Part shown: positions 25,659 through 33,825 of the stretch, one piece after another
How positions within the stretch are numbered: the first letter of the stretch is position 1
How the letters are laid out: every line of letters starts with the position of its first letter
Assembly: GCA_963738425.1 (NCBI GenBank)
Contig: CAVTWT010000035.1
Span: 1-64,000, forward strand
DNA length: 64,000 bases
From: CADEEN01 sp963738425
GTDB lineage: Bacteria; Pseudomonadota; Gammaproteobacteria; Burkholderiales; Burkholderiaceae_C
Reading direction: 5' to 3'
Made by a program: the position numbers and the translations under genes
The notes under the pieces: generated by a model
Database searches by the model: none
What the model saw: only the letters and a program-made list of their open reading frames with translations
What the model was told of the DNA's origin: nothing

Positions 25659-26449
25659 GCCAAACCTCGCAGCACGCTCGCCGGCACGCCGCCTTCGCTG
25701 CCTTCCAGGCCGACTACCTGGGTCGTCCCGTCGATCACGGCGGTGCGCTGCACGCTTTCTCGCACTGCCGGCGTGACAGGCGCACGCACAGCGTTGTCGT
25801 CAGCGACGTTGAATCCATCGATCACTCGCTCGACACGCTCCACCTCGGCGCGCGCCGTGGCGCTCGGGGTGTCGTGCGATGTTTGCAGCCCATCGAACGA
25901 CGCCCGGATGGCGCAGCCGCCGAGTTCATTGCTTCGTTGAAGGGCGAACAGCAGTTGCTGTGAGATTGCAGCCGGCGAGCCCATCGCGCCGTCGCGTAGC
26001 GAAAGGACCGCCTCTTGTGAACCATGCAGGCTGATCGTCTTGGTGAGCGAGTCCCACGCCAGCACGCCCGCGGCAGCGTGCTGCGTCAAAGCCTTGCTCA
26101 TCACGTCGATCGCCTTCTCGACCGCGGCAGCGGCCTGCACGCGCTGCTTCAGCGCAGCACGGGCGTCAGCGAGATGCTGCGCGAGCAGTTCGGCCCGTGC
26201 ACCGTGATGGCTGGCGCTGGCCGCTTCAACGGCTGCTCGCCGAGCGCCGGCAAGGCTGGATAGTTGCTCGTCGTAGCCGGCAATCTCCGCGGTGCGCTCG
26301 GCCAGTTCCTTCGGTGCCTTCTTGTCGGTGCCGATGCGAACAGCCAGGGCGGCACGGTCGCGCTCTGCGGTCGCAAGCTGGCGCGCGTTGCGCACCATGT
26401 CAAGGTCAGCGTCGATCTGTCGGATGGTGTGGTGCTGGTCATGATTCAT
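25655..26449 (-). CDS. Coiled-coil hypothetical protein of element B
   Basis: A 264-aa protein starting MNHDQHHTIRQIDADLDMVR. Long heptad-like helices cover about residues 10-120 (ELAERTAEIAGYDEQLSSLA). The second half has GVLAWDSLTKTISLHGSQEA and LLFALQRSNELGG. I do not recognise the family. AAGGA lies eight bases before the ATG. Its stop overlaps the scaffold-like gene's start. It could be a structural or helper-interacting factor. Confidence 0.62.
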   Translation of the reverse strand: MNHDQHHTIRQIDADLDMVRNARQLATAERDRAALAVRIGTDKKAPKELAERTAEIAGYDEQLSSLAGARRAAVEAASASHHGARAELLAQHLADARAALKQRVQAAAAVEKAIDVMSKALTQHAAAGVLAWDSLTKTISLHGSQEAVLSLRDGAMGSPAAISQQLLFALQRSNELGGCAIRASFDGLQTSHDTPSATARAEVERVERVIDGFNVADDNAVRAPVTPAVRESVQRTAVIDGTTQVVGLEGSEGGVPASVLRGLA

Positions 26450-26600
26450 GTGGTCGGTCCTTGGCGAAAGTGGTTGGTTGAAGCCTCTATTGGATGGATA
26501 CGCGGTCCTGCATGAACCGCTTTGCACCGTTTGCAGAATGGCGAAGGCTTCACCACGCGCGAGGTGTCGTTGCGCCGGTGCAGGTAGCTGAAGAAGGTGC

Positions 26601-27128
26601 TCATTCGCATGCACCCACGCCTACACACTCCTCGACCCGAGCGCCGAGCAAGTGGCCGCCAACAGCGCCGGCAGCCACTGGTGCGGTCTTCGGCACGCGT
26701 GCTCGGGACGGCGCAGCGGACCCTGTATCCACTGCGCCGTCCGCCGGTGCACGCCGATATGTGCCCCGCCGCTGGCGCAGCACGGTTCCGTCGGCCTTGT
26801 AGATCAGGCGCTTCACGCCGGCCCGCTTCATGGCCGACTTGACACCCTCGCGGCTGCGGTAGCCGGCTGCCTTCCAACAGGCGCTGCCGTCACGCTGCAA
26901 GGCAGCCAGCAGCCCCGCCACGCCCTCGGGCGGGGTCGGTGCCACCTCGGGCTCAGGCTCGCGCTGCGCCTCGTCCAGCGCCCGACGCCAGCGGTCGGCG
27001 GCGTGCGCCAGTTCCATCGTCTCCTTGGCACGCAGCGGGTTGGCCTGGGCCTTCGCCTCGCGGATCAACAGCCGCACGGCAGCATCGAGCACGTCCTGCT
27101 TTTCGGCCGGCGTCATGGCCGGCGTCAT
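26601..27128 (-). CDS. Hypothetical protein (175 aa) after the HTH gene
   Basis: It begins MTPAMTPAEKQDVLDAAVR. A helical N-terminal half (KETMELAHAADRWRRALDEA) leads to a small basic domain, SACWKAAGYRSREGVKSAMK and RAGVKRLIYKADGTVLRQRR, which could bind DNA. The family is not known. The ATG overlaps the stop of the preceding gene. About 150 bp without a gene separate it from the next one, the only real gap in this operon. Confidence 0.58.
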   Translation of the reverse strand: MTPAMTPAEKQDVLDAAVRLLIREAKAQANPLRAKETMELAHAADRWRRALDEAQREPEPEVAPTPPEGVAGLLAALQRDGSACWKAAGYRSREGVKSAMKRAGVKRLIYKADGTVLRQRRGTYRRAPADGAVDTGSAAPSRARVPKTAPVAAGAVGGHLLGARVEECVGVGACE

Positions 27129-27859
27129 GACGCGGCCTTCCGCTTGGCCGCGGTGCGCGCTGCCGTTCGCCGCCACCGGCTGTACACGGCCGTGCGGAGC
27201 GCCTCGGGCCGCTTGCCGTTGCACCAGCCGAACACGGTGCTGAACGGCACGTTCACAGCCTTGGCGATGGCCCGGAACGTCAGGCCGGTGGCGCGCAGAC
27301 GCCGCACCTCGTCAACGACGGCATCAGGCCACCGCGCGAACGGGTGGTTCTGACCCGTCACCCGGCCCGCCGCGGTCGTAGCGCGAGCCTGGGGGTAGTG
27401 CCCGTTTGCCCGGGGTGCCGGTGGCTGGCCGGCGTTGCCGGCGACTGTTCGGTGACGTTTGCCGGTCGCGCTTGCGGGCACGTGTCGCGCGCGTGTCTCG
27501 CTCGTGTCTCGGCCCGCGGCCCCCTCGTCGTGTTTCTCGGCCGCCTGCTTTTTGCCGAGTTCGCTCGACTCGGGGCGATTTTCCGAGACAGGTCCGATGC
27601 TGTCTCGGCCACCTGTCTCACCCTTTTCCCTATGACAAGACAGCTGAGACAGGTGAGACACAGTATTGGTAGCAAGCAGCAAAAACGCATCGTTTGCGTC
27701 CAGAGCGTCAGGAGCACACGCCGCAGTGCCCTGCTGCGCGTCCTTTTTCCAACGCGCGGCGGCTGCTACGAAAACGCTTGTCTCGATGTCTTGTGTCTCA
27801 CGCGGGGCGCTCGCCGGGCCTTCGCCCACCCCGGCCAGTAGGTCGTCGGCCCGGCTCAT
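27125..27859 (-). CDS. Protein with C-terminal helix-turn-helix, overlapping an iteron-like cluster
   Basis: A 244-aa protein whose N-terminal 150 residues are Ala/Gly/charged and look disordered. The C-terminus has ARWPDAVVDEVRRLRATGLT then FRAIAKAVNVPFSTVFGWCN, a clear homeodomain-like/resolvase-type HTH. The gene lies immediately after the primase gene (ATGA overlap). Its 5' two-fifths contains nine TGTCTC/GAGACA motifs in both orientations and several codon phases. It may be an origin-binding or regulatory protein; this is inference. Confidence 0.62.
   Translation of the reverse strand: MSRADDLLAGVGEGPASAPRETQDIETSVFVAAAARWKKDAQQGTAACAPDALDANDAFLLLATNTVSHLSQLSCHREKGETGGRDSIGPVSENRPESSELGKKQAAEKHDEGAAGRDTSETRARHVPASATGKRHRTVAGNAGQPPAPRANGHYPQARATTAAGRVTGQNHPFARWPDAVVDEVRRLRATGLTFRAIAKAVNVPFSTVFGWCNGKRPEALRTAVYSRWRRTAARTAAKRKAAS
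27490..27800. repeat. Nine TGTCTC/GAGACA motifs, iteron-like cluster
   Basis: TGTCTC occurs at 27492, 27503, 27601, 27614, 27779 and 27794, and GAGACA at 27585, 27646 and 27655. Two pairs form perfect inverted repeats: CCGAGACAG/CTGTCTCGG with an 8-bp spacer (27583-27608), and ACCTGTCTCA/TGAGACAGGT with a 24-bp spacer (27611-27654). The motifs fall in different codon phases, so protein sequence does not explain them. A candidate replication origin next to the primase gene. Confidence 0.6.
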
Positions 27860-30459
27860 GCGAAGTCCGACGCGTCAGCGCCGCCTCGTGGTTCCTGCGC
27901 CTGGCGCTGGGCGCGCCGCTGCGCGATTCGCTCGGCGATGTGCTCGCGCAGGGTGCCGGCGTCGTAGGCCGCGTGCATCTCCTTCGTGATCCACCAGCGC
28001 TCTTGCTTGCCGCTGAATCGCATGCGCACGCCGACGAGGCCGAGTGCCGCCATCGCAGCACCTGACCGGCTGTCGAACTTGCGTGTGCCCGCCGCGAGCG
28101 CGAGTTCGCCCCCCTTGACCGGCCAGTCGCCGATCCATTCGCGTGGACCGAAGGCCTCGAACCGGCCATAGCTGTCGAGCACGTCGCGCCCGCGGTCGGC
28201 CGGGCGGGACAGCGCGTCATCCAGCACCGCCTCCTCGATGTTCTCGACCATGCGCGCGGTGTGCACGTCGTGCTTCTGTCCAGCGTCTTCAGCCTCACGT
28301 GACGCGCGGCCGAGAATGGCGCGCCCTTCCTTCGCGCCATCGGCCAACAGCACCCTTGCTTCAGCCCACAGTTGCGTGTGGTCGGCCAGGATGCGGGGCA
28401 CGTCCACCCGTTCACCGTCGCGCACGTCCATCGGCAACCAGCGCCTGTTGCCTGTCGTGTCGGTCAGGTAGTTGTCTACGTTCGTCGTGCCGATGAACAC
28501 ACAGCGCCGGGGCCAGTCGCGCGCAGTGCGGTCGAAGCGCATGCGGTAGGTGTCCTTGTCCTTCGACAAGAAGTCCTTCACCGTTTCCGACTCGCGCTTA
28601 CCGAGGCCCGCCAGTTCGGCGAACTCGATCACCAGCCGCCCCTGCATGTAGAGCACGGCGTCGTCGAGCGCGTTTTCGCTGAAGTTCATCTTGCTGTAGA
28701 GCCCGGTGCTCGTGTCGTCGATGGACTCCCCAACGCACGCCGCCGCGCCGCGCGACTTGCCGCAGCCCTGCGCACCCTTAACCACAGGCATCATGTGAGC
28801 CGTCGCGCCAGGCCACAGCACGCGTCCCGCGAGCGCGAGCCAGAAGTAGCGCGACACTGTGGTCAGGTACTCGTCGTCGTCGGCACAGTGCCAGTAGTCG
28901 GCGAAGAAGCGGTTGATGCGTGGCGTGCCGTCCCATTGCAGCGAATGCAACCATGACTGCGCGCTGTCGATCCCTGTGACCCGCCGCAAGTGACGAACCG
29001 CGCTGTGCATCTTCTCGGTCGAAGGCTCCTTGAAACTCCGATCGACCAGTTCGAGCACGCCGCTTGAGATGTGGTCGTCGTTCAGTTCCTCGAAGCCGTC
29101 GAGCCAATCGGCCGCCCATGCAGTTGGCGCAGCGCGCTTCGCAAAGCGCACGTATGTGCGTTGACTGAAACGGTCGAACACGACGCACACACCAGACCAC
29201 GACGGCTCAGACAGCGCCGCGACGATGCCCTTCAGGTCGGGCTCGATCTGGCCTGTCCTGCTGTTCACCGTCAGGCCCGCGGGCCTTTTCACGACCGCGC
29301 CGTCCTCGTCCTCCTGCACCGGCGGTGCCTCGATCACTTCGAAGTCGTCGTTCAGGTAGCCCAGCCTGGCGATGTAGTCGCCGTCCTTGCGCCCTGCGCA
29401 GTGTGCATGCAGGCAGCGGAAGTGGCCGCGCTCGAAGCCGCCGGTGCCAGCAGGGAAGTACACGGTCGAGCCGTCGCCAATCTCACCGCTGCCGTGCTCG
29501 TCGCCGAAGGGGCAGCGTATGCGCAGCTTGCCGTCGTTCTCCCACTCGGTGCTCCAGCCGTTCTCGACCATCCACGCTGCCAGGTCATCGTTCGCTGCGC
29601 GAGCGTCGGCCAGCGTGCGTGGCTTCGTCGGCACCATGCCTGCCTCGTTCTCGCGGTACTCCTCTGCCTCGAACTGCTCGCGCAGCGCCGACCACAGCAC
29701 CTCGAACTGCTCGATCGTGAGCACAGGGAACACCGACGGCATCACGATGGGCATGCCGTCGTCTTCCACCCACTCGTAGCGGTTGCCGCTCGGGTGCGTG
29801 CCCATAGCGATCCACTGCTGTCCATCGGCCAGGAACTCGATCGCGCCGTGTGCCGTCTTCAGGATGCGCTTGCGCAGCGCACCCTCGACTCTCACAGGGA
29901 TCAGGCACTTGCCGGTGCCGTTGCGCTGGCGCACGTCGGCCGCAAGCCCCTGCTCACGCAGCCAGCCGAGCGCGAACTCGCGCACGAGCGAGCCGTTAAC
30001 GCGGTCGTCGATGTCGATGTCGATGGCGCGCACCGCGCGGGCCTGCATGCAGATGCCGTGGCGGCCGTCGCTGCTCCAGCGCTTTATCTCGCGCGCCGTG
30101 GCCACGTGCTTCCCCCACGCTGGAAAGCCTACAGCCTTCTCGTCGCCAGTCATTCGCGATGGCGTCTTGCCGAGCGCCGACAGCTTCGAGTTCTCGTGGA
30201 TCGGCACGCTCGTGTCGCTGACGACAGGCAGCAAGTGCTCGCGCAAGCCGAGCGTGTCGGCGAAGTGGGTCCAGTCTTCAGGCGTCGCGCCGAGTGACGT
30301 GCGATTGCCTTCGACCATCACCGCAACGTCCGCGCCCGGCAGCAGGCCATGTTCGCGCATCTTCGTGCGCCGGAACTCCACGTCGTTGGCGAACCGGGTC
30401 TGCTCCTCGTCACGCAGCCGGCTGTACAACTCGCGCTCGATGTTGGTGAGAGTGCTCAT
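27856..30459 (-). CDS. Primase-polymerase/VirE-type helicase (replication protein of element B)
   Basis: An 867-aa replication protein. The N-terminal Prim-Pol domain has a metal-binding AIDIDIDD (residues 145-152) and HGAIEFLADGQQWIAMG. A zinc-finger-like C316PFGDEH...C349LHAHC354 region follows. The C-terminal VirE/D5-type P-loop domain has GAQGCGKS (562-569), later VIEFAELAGLGKRE (Walker B region) and FIGTTNVDNYLTD then GNRRWLPMDV (sensor). Proteins of this build prime and unwind DNA for satellites and integrative elements. Its start overlaps the preceding HTH gene's stop and its stop overlaps the next start. Confidence 0.9.
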   Translation of the reverse strand: MSTLTNIERELYSRLRDEEQTRFANDVEFRRTKMREHGLLPGADVAVMVEGNRTSLGATPEDWTHFADTLGLREHLLPVVSDTSVPIHENSKLSALGKTPSRMTGDEKAVGFPAWGKHVATAREIKRWSSDGRHGICMQARAVRAIDIDIDDRVNGSLVREFALGWLREQGLAADVRQRNGTGKCLIPVRVEGALRKRILKTAHGAIEFLADGQQWIAMGTHPSGNRYEWVEDDGMPIVMPSVFPVLTIEQFEVLWSALREQFEAEEYRENEAGMVPTKPRTLADARAANDDLAAWMVENGWSTEWENDGKLRIRCPFGDEHGSGEIGDGSTVYFPAGTGGFERGHFRCLHAHCAGRKDGDYIARLGYLNDDFEVIEAPPVQEDEDGAVVKRPAGLTVNSRTGQIEPDLKGIVAALSEPSWSGVCVVFDRFSQRTYVRFAKRAAPTAWAADWLDGFEELNDDHISSGVLELVDRSFKEPSTEKMHSAVRHLRRVTGIDSAQSWLHSLQWDGTPRINRFFADYWHCADDDEYLTTVSRYFWLALAGRVLWPGATAHMMPVVKGAQGCGKSRGAAACVGESIDDTSTGLYSKMNFSENALDDAVLYMQGRLVIEFAELAGLGKRESETVKDFLSKDKDTYRMRFDRTARDWPRRCVFIGTTNVDNYLTDTTGNRRWLPMDVRDGERVDVPRILADHTQLWAEARVLLADGAKEGRAILGRASREAEDAGQKHDVHTARMVENIEEAVLDDALSRPADRGRDVLDSYGRFEAFGPREWIGDWPVKGGELALAAGTRKFDSRSGAAMAALGLVGVRMRFSGKQERWWITKEMHAAYDAGTLREHIAERIAQRRAQRQAQEPRGGADASDFA

Positions 30460-30743
30460 CGCACACCTCCCTTCGCCAGCGAAAGCACGTCGCGCTCGCT
30501 GTAGAGGTAGGCGTCGCCTTGCGTCACCAGCGCTGCGATGTGCCCGCGGTCATGTCGGTGGCGTAGTGCCGTGGGCGTCAGCCCTGCGAGCGTTGCAGCC
30601 GACGCCTCGGTGATGAATCCGAGGGGCAGCTTCTTCGGCAACATCGGCGGCATGTCGTTGACCAACTCGCGGCGCTGCTCGCGCCCGCTGCGGTTGTAGT
30701 GGTCGCGTTTGCCCGCGACCAGGGCTGTGTGAGCGCGGCCCAT
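30456..30743 (-). CDS. Small MerR/AlpA-like DNA-binding protein
   Basis: A 95-aa protein. Its C-terminal half, GFITEASAATLAGLTPTALR then HRHDRGHIAALVTQGDAYLY and SERDVLSLAKGG, is a winged-helix recognition unit like those of AlpA or excisionase proteins. The basic N-terminus (AGKRDHYNRSGREQRREL) may add DNA contacts. It overlaps both neighbours (TAATG upstream, ATGA downstream), so it is produced with the primase and may act as replication regulator or excisionase. Confidence 0.68.
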   Translation of the reverse strand: MGRAHTALVAGKRDHYNRSGREQRRELVNDMPPMLPKKLPLGFITEASAATLAGLTPTALRHRHDRGHIAALVTQGDAYLYSERDVLSLAKGGVR

Positions 30744-31174
30744 TACGCGACCTCCGGCTCGAAGGCAACGTCGCCCAGGTCGGCGACGCGCTGCGCAGCG
30801 ATCACCAGCACGCGGTCGGCAACACCGATGGCGTCGCCCAAACCTTTGCAGCCGGCCAAGCCGTCGAACGCAGCGAGCGCGCCCATCGACAGTTCGCGGA
30901 AAGGCACGCTGTTCCAGTTGCCGGCACACCAGCGATGGAGCGACCCACAGACCGCGAAGGGTGCAGCGCCGTCGGCGGTGGTGGCATGGTCGAGCAGCAC
31001 TCGCGCGAGTGCGTCTCGCGGCGGCTGCCCATTGCCGATGGCTTCGAGCGCGGCATTTCGCAGCGTCTCGCGGCCTTCGTTGCGAAGGGCCAAGGCCCAG
31101 GCATGGGCGCGGTGAGACTGAGCAGCGAGCGTCGAGCGCGCAGCGTTGATGGGGGAAATAGAAACGGTAGACAC
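30743..31174 (-). CDS. Hypothetical protein, first gene of element B replication operon
   Basis: A 143-aa Ala-rich helical protein containing HAWALALRNEGRETLRNAAL and WCAGNWNSVPFRELSMGALA. The family is unknown. I prefer the GTG at 31174 because AAGGACCG lies just upstream, as at another gene in this operon; an ATG twelve codons earlier is the alternative. A 5-bp-arm palindrome CTTTC-TC-GAAAG overlaps the ribosome site and could be an operator. Confidence 0.58.
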   Translation of the reverse strand: MSTVSISPINAARSTLAAQSHRAHAWALALRNEGRETLRNAALEAIGNGQPPRDALARVLLDHATTADGAAPFAVCGSLHRWCAGNWNSVPFRELSMGALAAFDGLAGCKGLGDAIGVADRVLVIAAQRVADLGDVAFEPEVA

Positions 31175-31538
31175 AGGCGGTCCTTTCTCGAAAGAAATGA
31201 ACCACCTCACGGTTGGAGCAATCCCGGCCTGGGGACACCGCGCAGGGCGATGTTGGGATGCTTCCGCAGTGCTAGTTGGTGTCGCGTTGTTCCGGCGTCA
31301 TGACAGGGTGGGCGACACTGCCTTCAGCCGGCGCGTTGCTTCCCATTGTCGAAGCGCACCTCCCGGGCGTCCGACATGGGAACGCCCTCGCAACTCCGAT
31401 TCTATGGATACGTGGTCGCTTCATGGCACGAGCACGCGCCGCGGCACGAAGCCGCGAGTCCGTCAATCCCTATTCACTTGCCCTGGCGTCGCCGAGGCAC
31501 AACGCCGCCACCTTTGCCGCGTAACGGCGACGCGCCCG
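31175..31538. other. Gene-free region upstream of the replication operon
   Basis: About 360 bp with no convincing gene on either strand. It should hold the promoter and operators of the long leftward operon. Apart from the CTTTC/GAAAG palindrome at 31183-31194 I see no strong repeat. Confidence 0.4.
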
Positions 31539-31736
31539 CTATCCCTTTTCGGGCAGTAACTTGCCGGCGATGTGGGCCGCAAGGTCGCGAACCATGTGGG
31601 CAAGAGCGTGGACGTGATCCTCGCTCGCCGGGATCAGCCGGCTCTCTTCAAAGACCGACGACCGACCCAGTCGGGCTTGATCGAGTTCGTCGATGATCGA
31701 CTGCGCGCCGGCCTCAATCTCTGCTGCTGTCCTCAT
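31539..31736 (-). CDS. Small helical hypothetical protein (65 aa)
   Basis: The product starts MRTAAEIEAGAQSIIDELDQ and contains EDHVHALAHMVRDLAAHIAG. The family is not recognised. It lies five bases after the DUF2188 gene, in the same direction, so the two probably form a unit. Coding seems likely from this spacing and from the regular amphipathic helices. Confidence 0.5.
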   Translation of the reverse strand: MRTAAEIEAGAQSIIDELDQARLGRSSVFEESRLIPASEDHVHALAHMVRDLAAHIAGKLLPEKG

Positions 31737-31741
31737 TGCCT

Positions 31742-31975
31742 TCAGCCGGGGTACTTCTTCGGATCGCTCGACCGAGGGTAGGTGTGCTCCGTCTGAATCT
31801 TGCCGTCTTGCCCCTTGACGATCAGTTGTGAAGGCGCTGGCACCGCTTTGGCGATCTGGCGGCCCTGATCGAGCGCGGGGTCTTTCGTCTGGTGGTGCTT
31901 CACGCCCGTAGGCGTGACCACATCCCAGCCGCCACCTTTGTGTGGTTGAACAGTCACTTTGACTCGTGGTGCCAT
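31742..31975 (-). CDS. DUF2188-family protein
   Basis: A 77-aa protein matching the DUF2188 layout: VKVTVQPHKGGGWDVVTPTG, then ALDQGRQIAKAVPAPSQLIV, then KGQDGKIQTEHTYPRSSDP. DUF2188 proteins are small beta-rich proteins of unknown function, found on chromosomes and mobile elements. GGAGA lies seven bases before the ATG chosen. Confidence 0.75.
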   Translation of the reverse strand: MAPRVKVTVQPHKGGGWDVVTPTGVKHHQTKDPALDQGRQIAKAVPAPSQLIVKGQDGKIQTEHTYPRSSDPKKYPG

Positions 31976-32227
31976 AGGTGAGTCTCCAGTTTGGTCAGCG
32001 CGACTTCCGCGCGCAGCGAGTCTATCGCTGGGGGCGTCAGCGCGCCTGCCTGTCTGCGGCGACACATGTGCCGATCATCGTTTGCGACCTTTGGCGGCTA
32101 CCTGCTGTTCTACAACCTGGCCGTGCTGACGCCCGCGCGTTTCCCCTGCTGCGCCGCCACGATCACAGGCAAACGCACAGGGGTTGTCATCACGCACCCC
32201 TCCGTCGGGGTCCGTAGCATTGCTGCC

Positions 32228-32404
32228 ATGAACCAACCCAAACCCCCGCGGCTGCAACTTCAGCTACCGGACCCGTTGCGCCACTTCAGGCGCGATTCGC
32301 CGGCCGTGCGGCTACTTGCGCTCGCGCTGTGCATGGTGCCGTTTGTCGTCGTGCCGCTGGCCGCGATGGCGCTCGTGGTCGGAGCCGTGCGCGGTTGGTG
32401 GTGA
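32228..32404 (+). CDS. Small single-span membrane protein (58 aa)
   Basis: Starts MNQPKPPRLQLQLPDPLRHF and has one or two hydrophobic segments (LLALALCMVPFVVVPLAAMA). The Arg-rich N-terminus suggests a cytoplasmic N-terminal side. No family is recognised and the ribosome site is weak, so coding is probable rather than sure. Confidence 0.4.
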   Translation: MNQPKPPRLQLQLPDPLRHFRRDSPAVRLLALALCMVPFVVVPLAAMALVVGAVRGWW

Positions 32405-32473
32405 TCGAGTTCTACCGCATGGTGATCTACATCCCGCACTTCGTTGCGCGATGCACATACAGCGAACTGGGCG

Positions 32474-33232
32474 TTACCGAGCCGACTCCGGAGGCTCCGG
32501 CCACCTGTCAAGCATCTCGGGGCTTGCGTGGATCAAGCGTGACTTACCCTCTCCGGCGAATTCGTTCCAAGCGACCATGAGGTCACCCAGCAACTGTGGG
32601 TCAACCCCTACGCTTCTTGGGCAAGAGCCAGACATCCACAGTGCGGCTTCCGAGTCGGCGAATCGACGATCTGCAATTGGCGAGATGAAAACGCACGAAT
32701 CGAACGTGCCGTTCGTGTGGCCGCTGAGGAGGTACCCGAGTACGTCCCACGCGGACCTTGGCGGAAGCGACGCGTCAGCGAGGTTCGCAACAATCACGAG
32801 GCCCTTGGCATGCGGTAAACCAAGGACGTGCTTCGTTGAACGAATCTGCCGGCTAGCTTTGGCGAGGGCAGCCTTCAGCCCGGAACTGAGGACACTGTTG
32901 GCCTTGTGCTGCTCTTTCAAAGGCAGGCCCTCACTACTCACAATGTGCTTACGCACGCCGGGCGGCGCACGTGGGACCAAGCCCCGCTGAATCCACCCCT
33001 TCGCCAAACGCTGCATCTTCTCCCTCACAGCGTCATCGCGGTAGTGGTCCTGCGTCAAGCACTTGAGTTCGGCAACGACCGAGCGATTCCATAGCAGATA
33101 GTCAGCATTGAGTGGCGCATCACGCTGTCTTGGCAGCAAGTCTGCAACCCGCTCGCCGCCTTGCTTCAGCACAAACTCCGTGAACTTCGATTCGAGCAAC
33201 TGGTCGCTCGTCGTGGCACCGTACCAAGGCAT
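32474..33232 (-). CDS. Putative PD-(D/E)XK nuclease-fold protein under an SOS box
   Basis: A 252-aa protein of no family I can name. Near the N-terminus, NADYLLWNRSVVAELKCL places Asp44, Glu55 and Lys57 in the spacing of a PD-(D/E)XK nuclease core (D-x10-E-x-K), with Glu14 as a possible extra ligand. The rest is mixed helix/strand (GLVIVANLADASLPPRSAWD). GGAGGT sits six bases before the ATG at 33232. A CTGT-N8-ACAG LexA box lies 29 bp further upstream, so SOS induction is predicted. Nuclease activity is inference. Confidence 0.6.
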   Translation of the reverse strand: MPWYGATTSDQLLESKFTEFVLKQGGERVADLLPRQRDAPLNADYLLWNRSVVAELKCLTQDHYRDDAVREKMQRLAKGWIQRGLVPRAPPGVRKHIVSSEGLPLKEQHKANSVLSSGLKAALAKASRQIRSTKHVLGLPHAKGLVIVANLADASLPPRSAWDVLGYLLSGHTNGTFDSCVFISPIADRRFADSEAALWMSGSCPRSVGVDPQLLGDLMVAWNEFAGEGKSRLIHASPEMLDRWPEPPESAR

Positions 33233-33260
33233 TGCCACCTCCATAGAGAAAACTGCTACG

Positions 33261-33276
33261 CTGTACGTCCATACAG
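33261..33276. promoter_or_regulatory. LexA (SOS) box
   Basis: CTGTACGTCCATACAG is an exact CTGT-N8-ACAG match to the LexA operator used by E. coli and many betaproteobacteria. It is centred in the 60-bp gap between two divergent genes and can control both. A TATA-like stretch (AGTATA) follows it on the plus side. Confidence 0.75.
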
Positions 33277-33292
33277 TATATCCTTCTGAGCT

Positions 33293-33481
33293 ATGGACCC
33301 CGAAGAGTGGATCACCCGCGCTGCCGCGCGCCTGCACGAACAGTGGCCGCGCCTGCCGCCAGAGCAGCTACAGCAAGCGGCCGAGGAACTGCGCCGCGAA
33401 GTTGAACGCCAGACCGATGACCCCGAGCGCGCAGCCGCAGACTGGCTGAGACGCGGCATCCCGGGCGATGCTGTTGGTTGA
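33293..33481 (+). CDS. Small hypothetical protein (62 aa), SOS-box-linked
   Basis: An acidic helical protein, MDPEEWITRAAARLHEQWPR then LPPEQLQQAAEELRREVERQ. The family is unknown. It begins 16 bp after the LexA box and overlaps the next gene by 14 bp, so the two appear to form a small SOS-controlled operon. Confidence 0.6.
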   Translation: MDPEEWITRAAARLHEQWPRLPPEQLQQAAEELRREVERQTDDPERAAADWLRRGIPGDAVG

Positions 33482-33782
33482 TGTCAAGGTGATGCGCCAC
33501 GACGGTCAGCGCATCCCGCGAGAACGCCTTGCAGCGATCCCGGTGCAACGCGGCCAACTGGTCATCGACCGGCGGCGCGGAACACGCGGCGATACGTGGG
33601 TGCCTGTTGCCAAGCTAGTGCTGCCGGGGATGGACACGTGGTCGCTGCCTGCACTCGAAGAAGTACGCGTGCTGCGCTGGCGCGGCATCGACATCGTGTT
33701 GACGGGCATCGAGCACATCGGCCGACCGAAGCAATCGCGCGCCCAACTTCAGTCGTGGTGGGTGCGTCTTGTGATCGACTGA
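33468..33782 (+). CDS. Hypothetical protein (104 aa), SOS-box-linked
   Basis: Contains DVKVMRHDGQRIPRERLAAI, LPGMDTWSLPALEEVRVLRW and GIDIVLTGIEHIGRPKQSRA. A beta-rich small domain is likely. It is not recognised by family. The start overlaps the preceding gene. It precedes the SRAP gene by 43 bp, so SRAP may be read from the same SOS promoter. Confidence 0.6.
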   Translation: MLLVDVKVMRHDGQRIPRERLAAIPVQRGQLVIDRRRGTRGDTWVPVAKLVLPGMDTWSLPALEEVRVLRWRGIDIVLTGIEHIGRPKQSRAQLQSWWVRLVID

Positions 33783-33825
33783 GCGCACCGGATGCCTCAC
33801 CGCAGCGCCGCGCTAGGATGCCGCG

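Noticed and set aside
27125..27859. Reading the TGTCTC motifs as a protein repeat
   Set aside because: The motifs lie in both orientations and several codon phases, giving different amino acids (ET, RDS, PVS, VSH).
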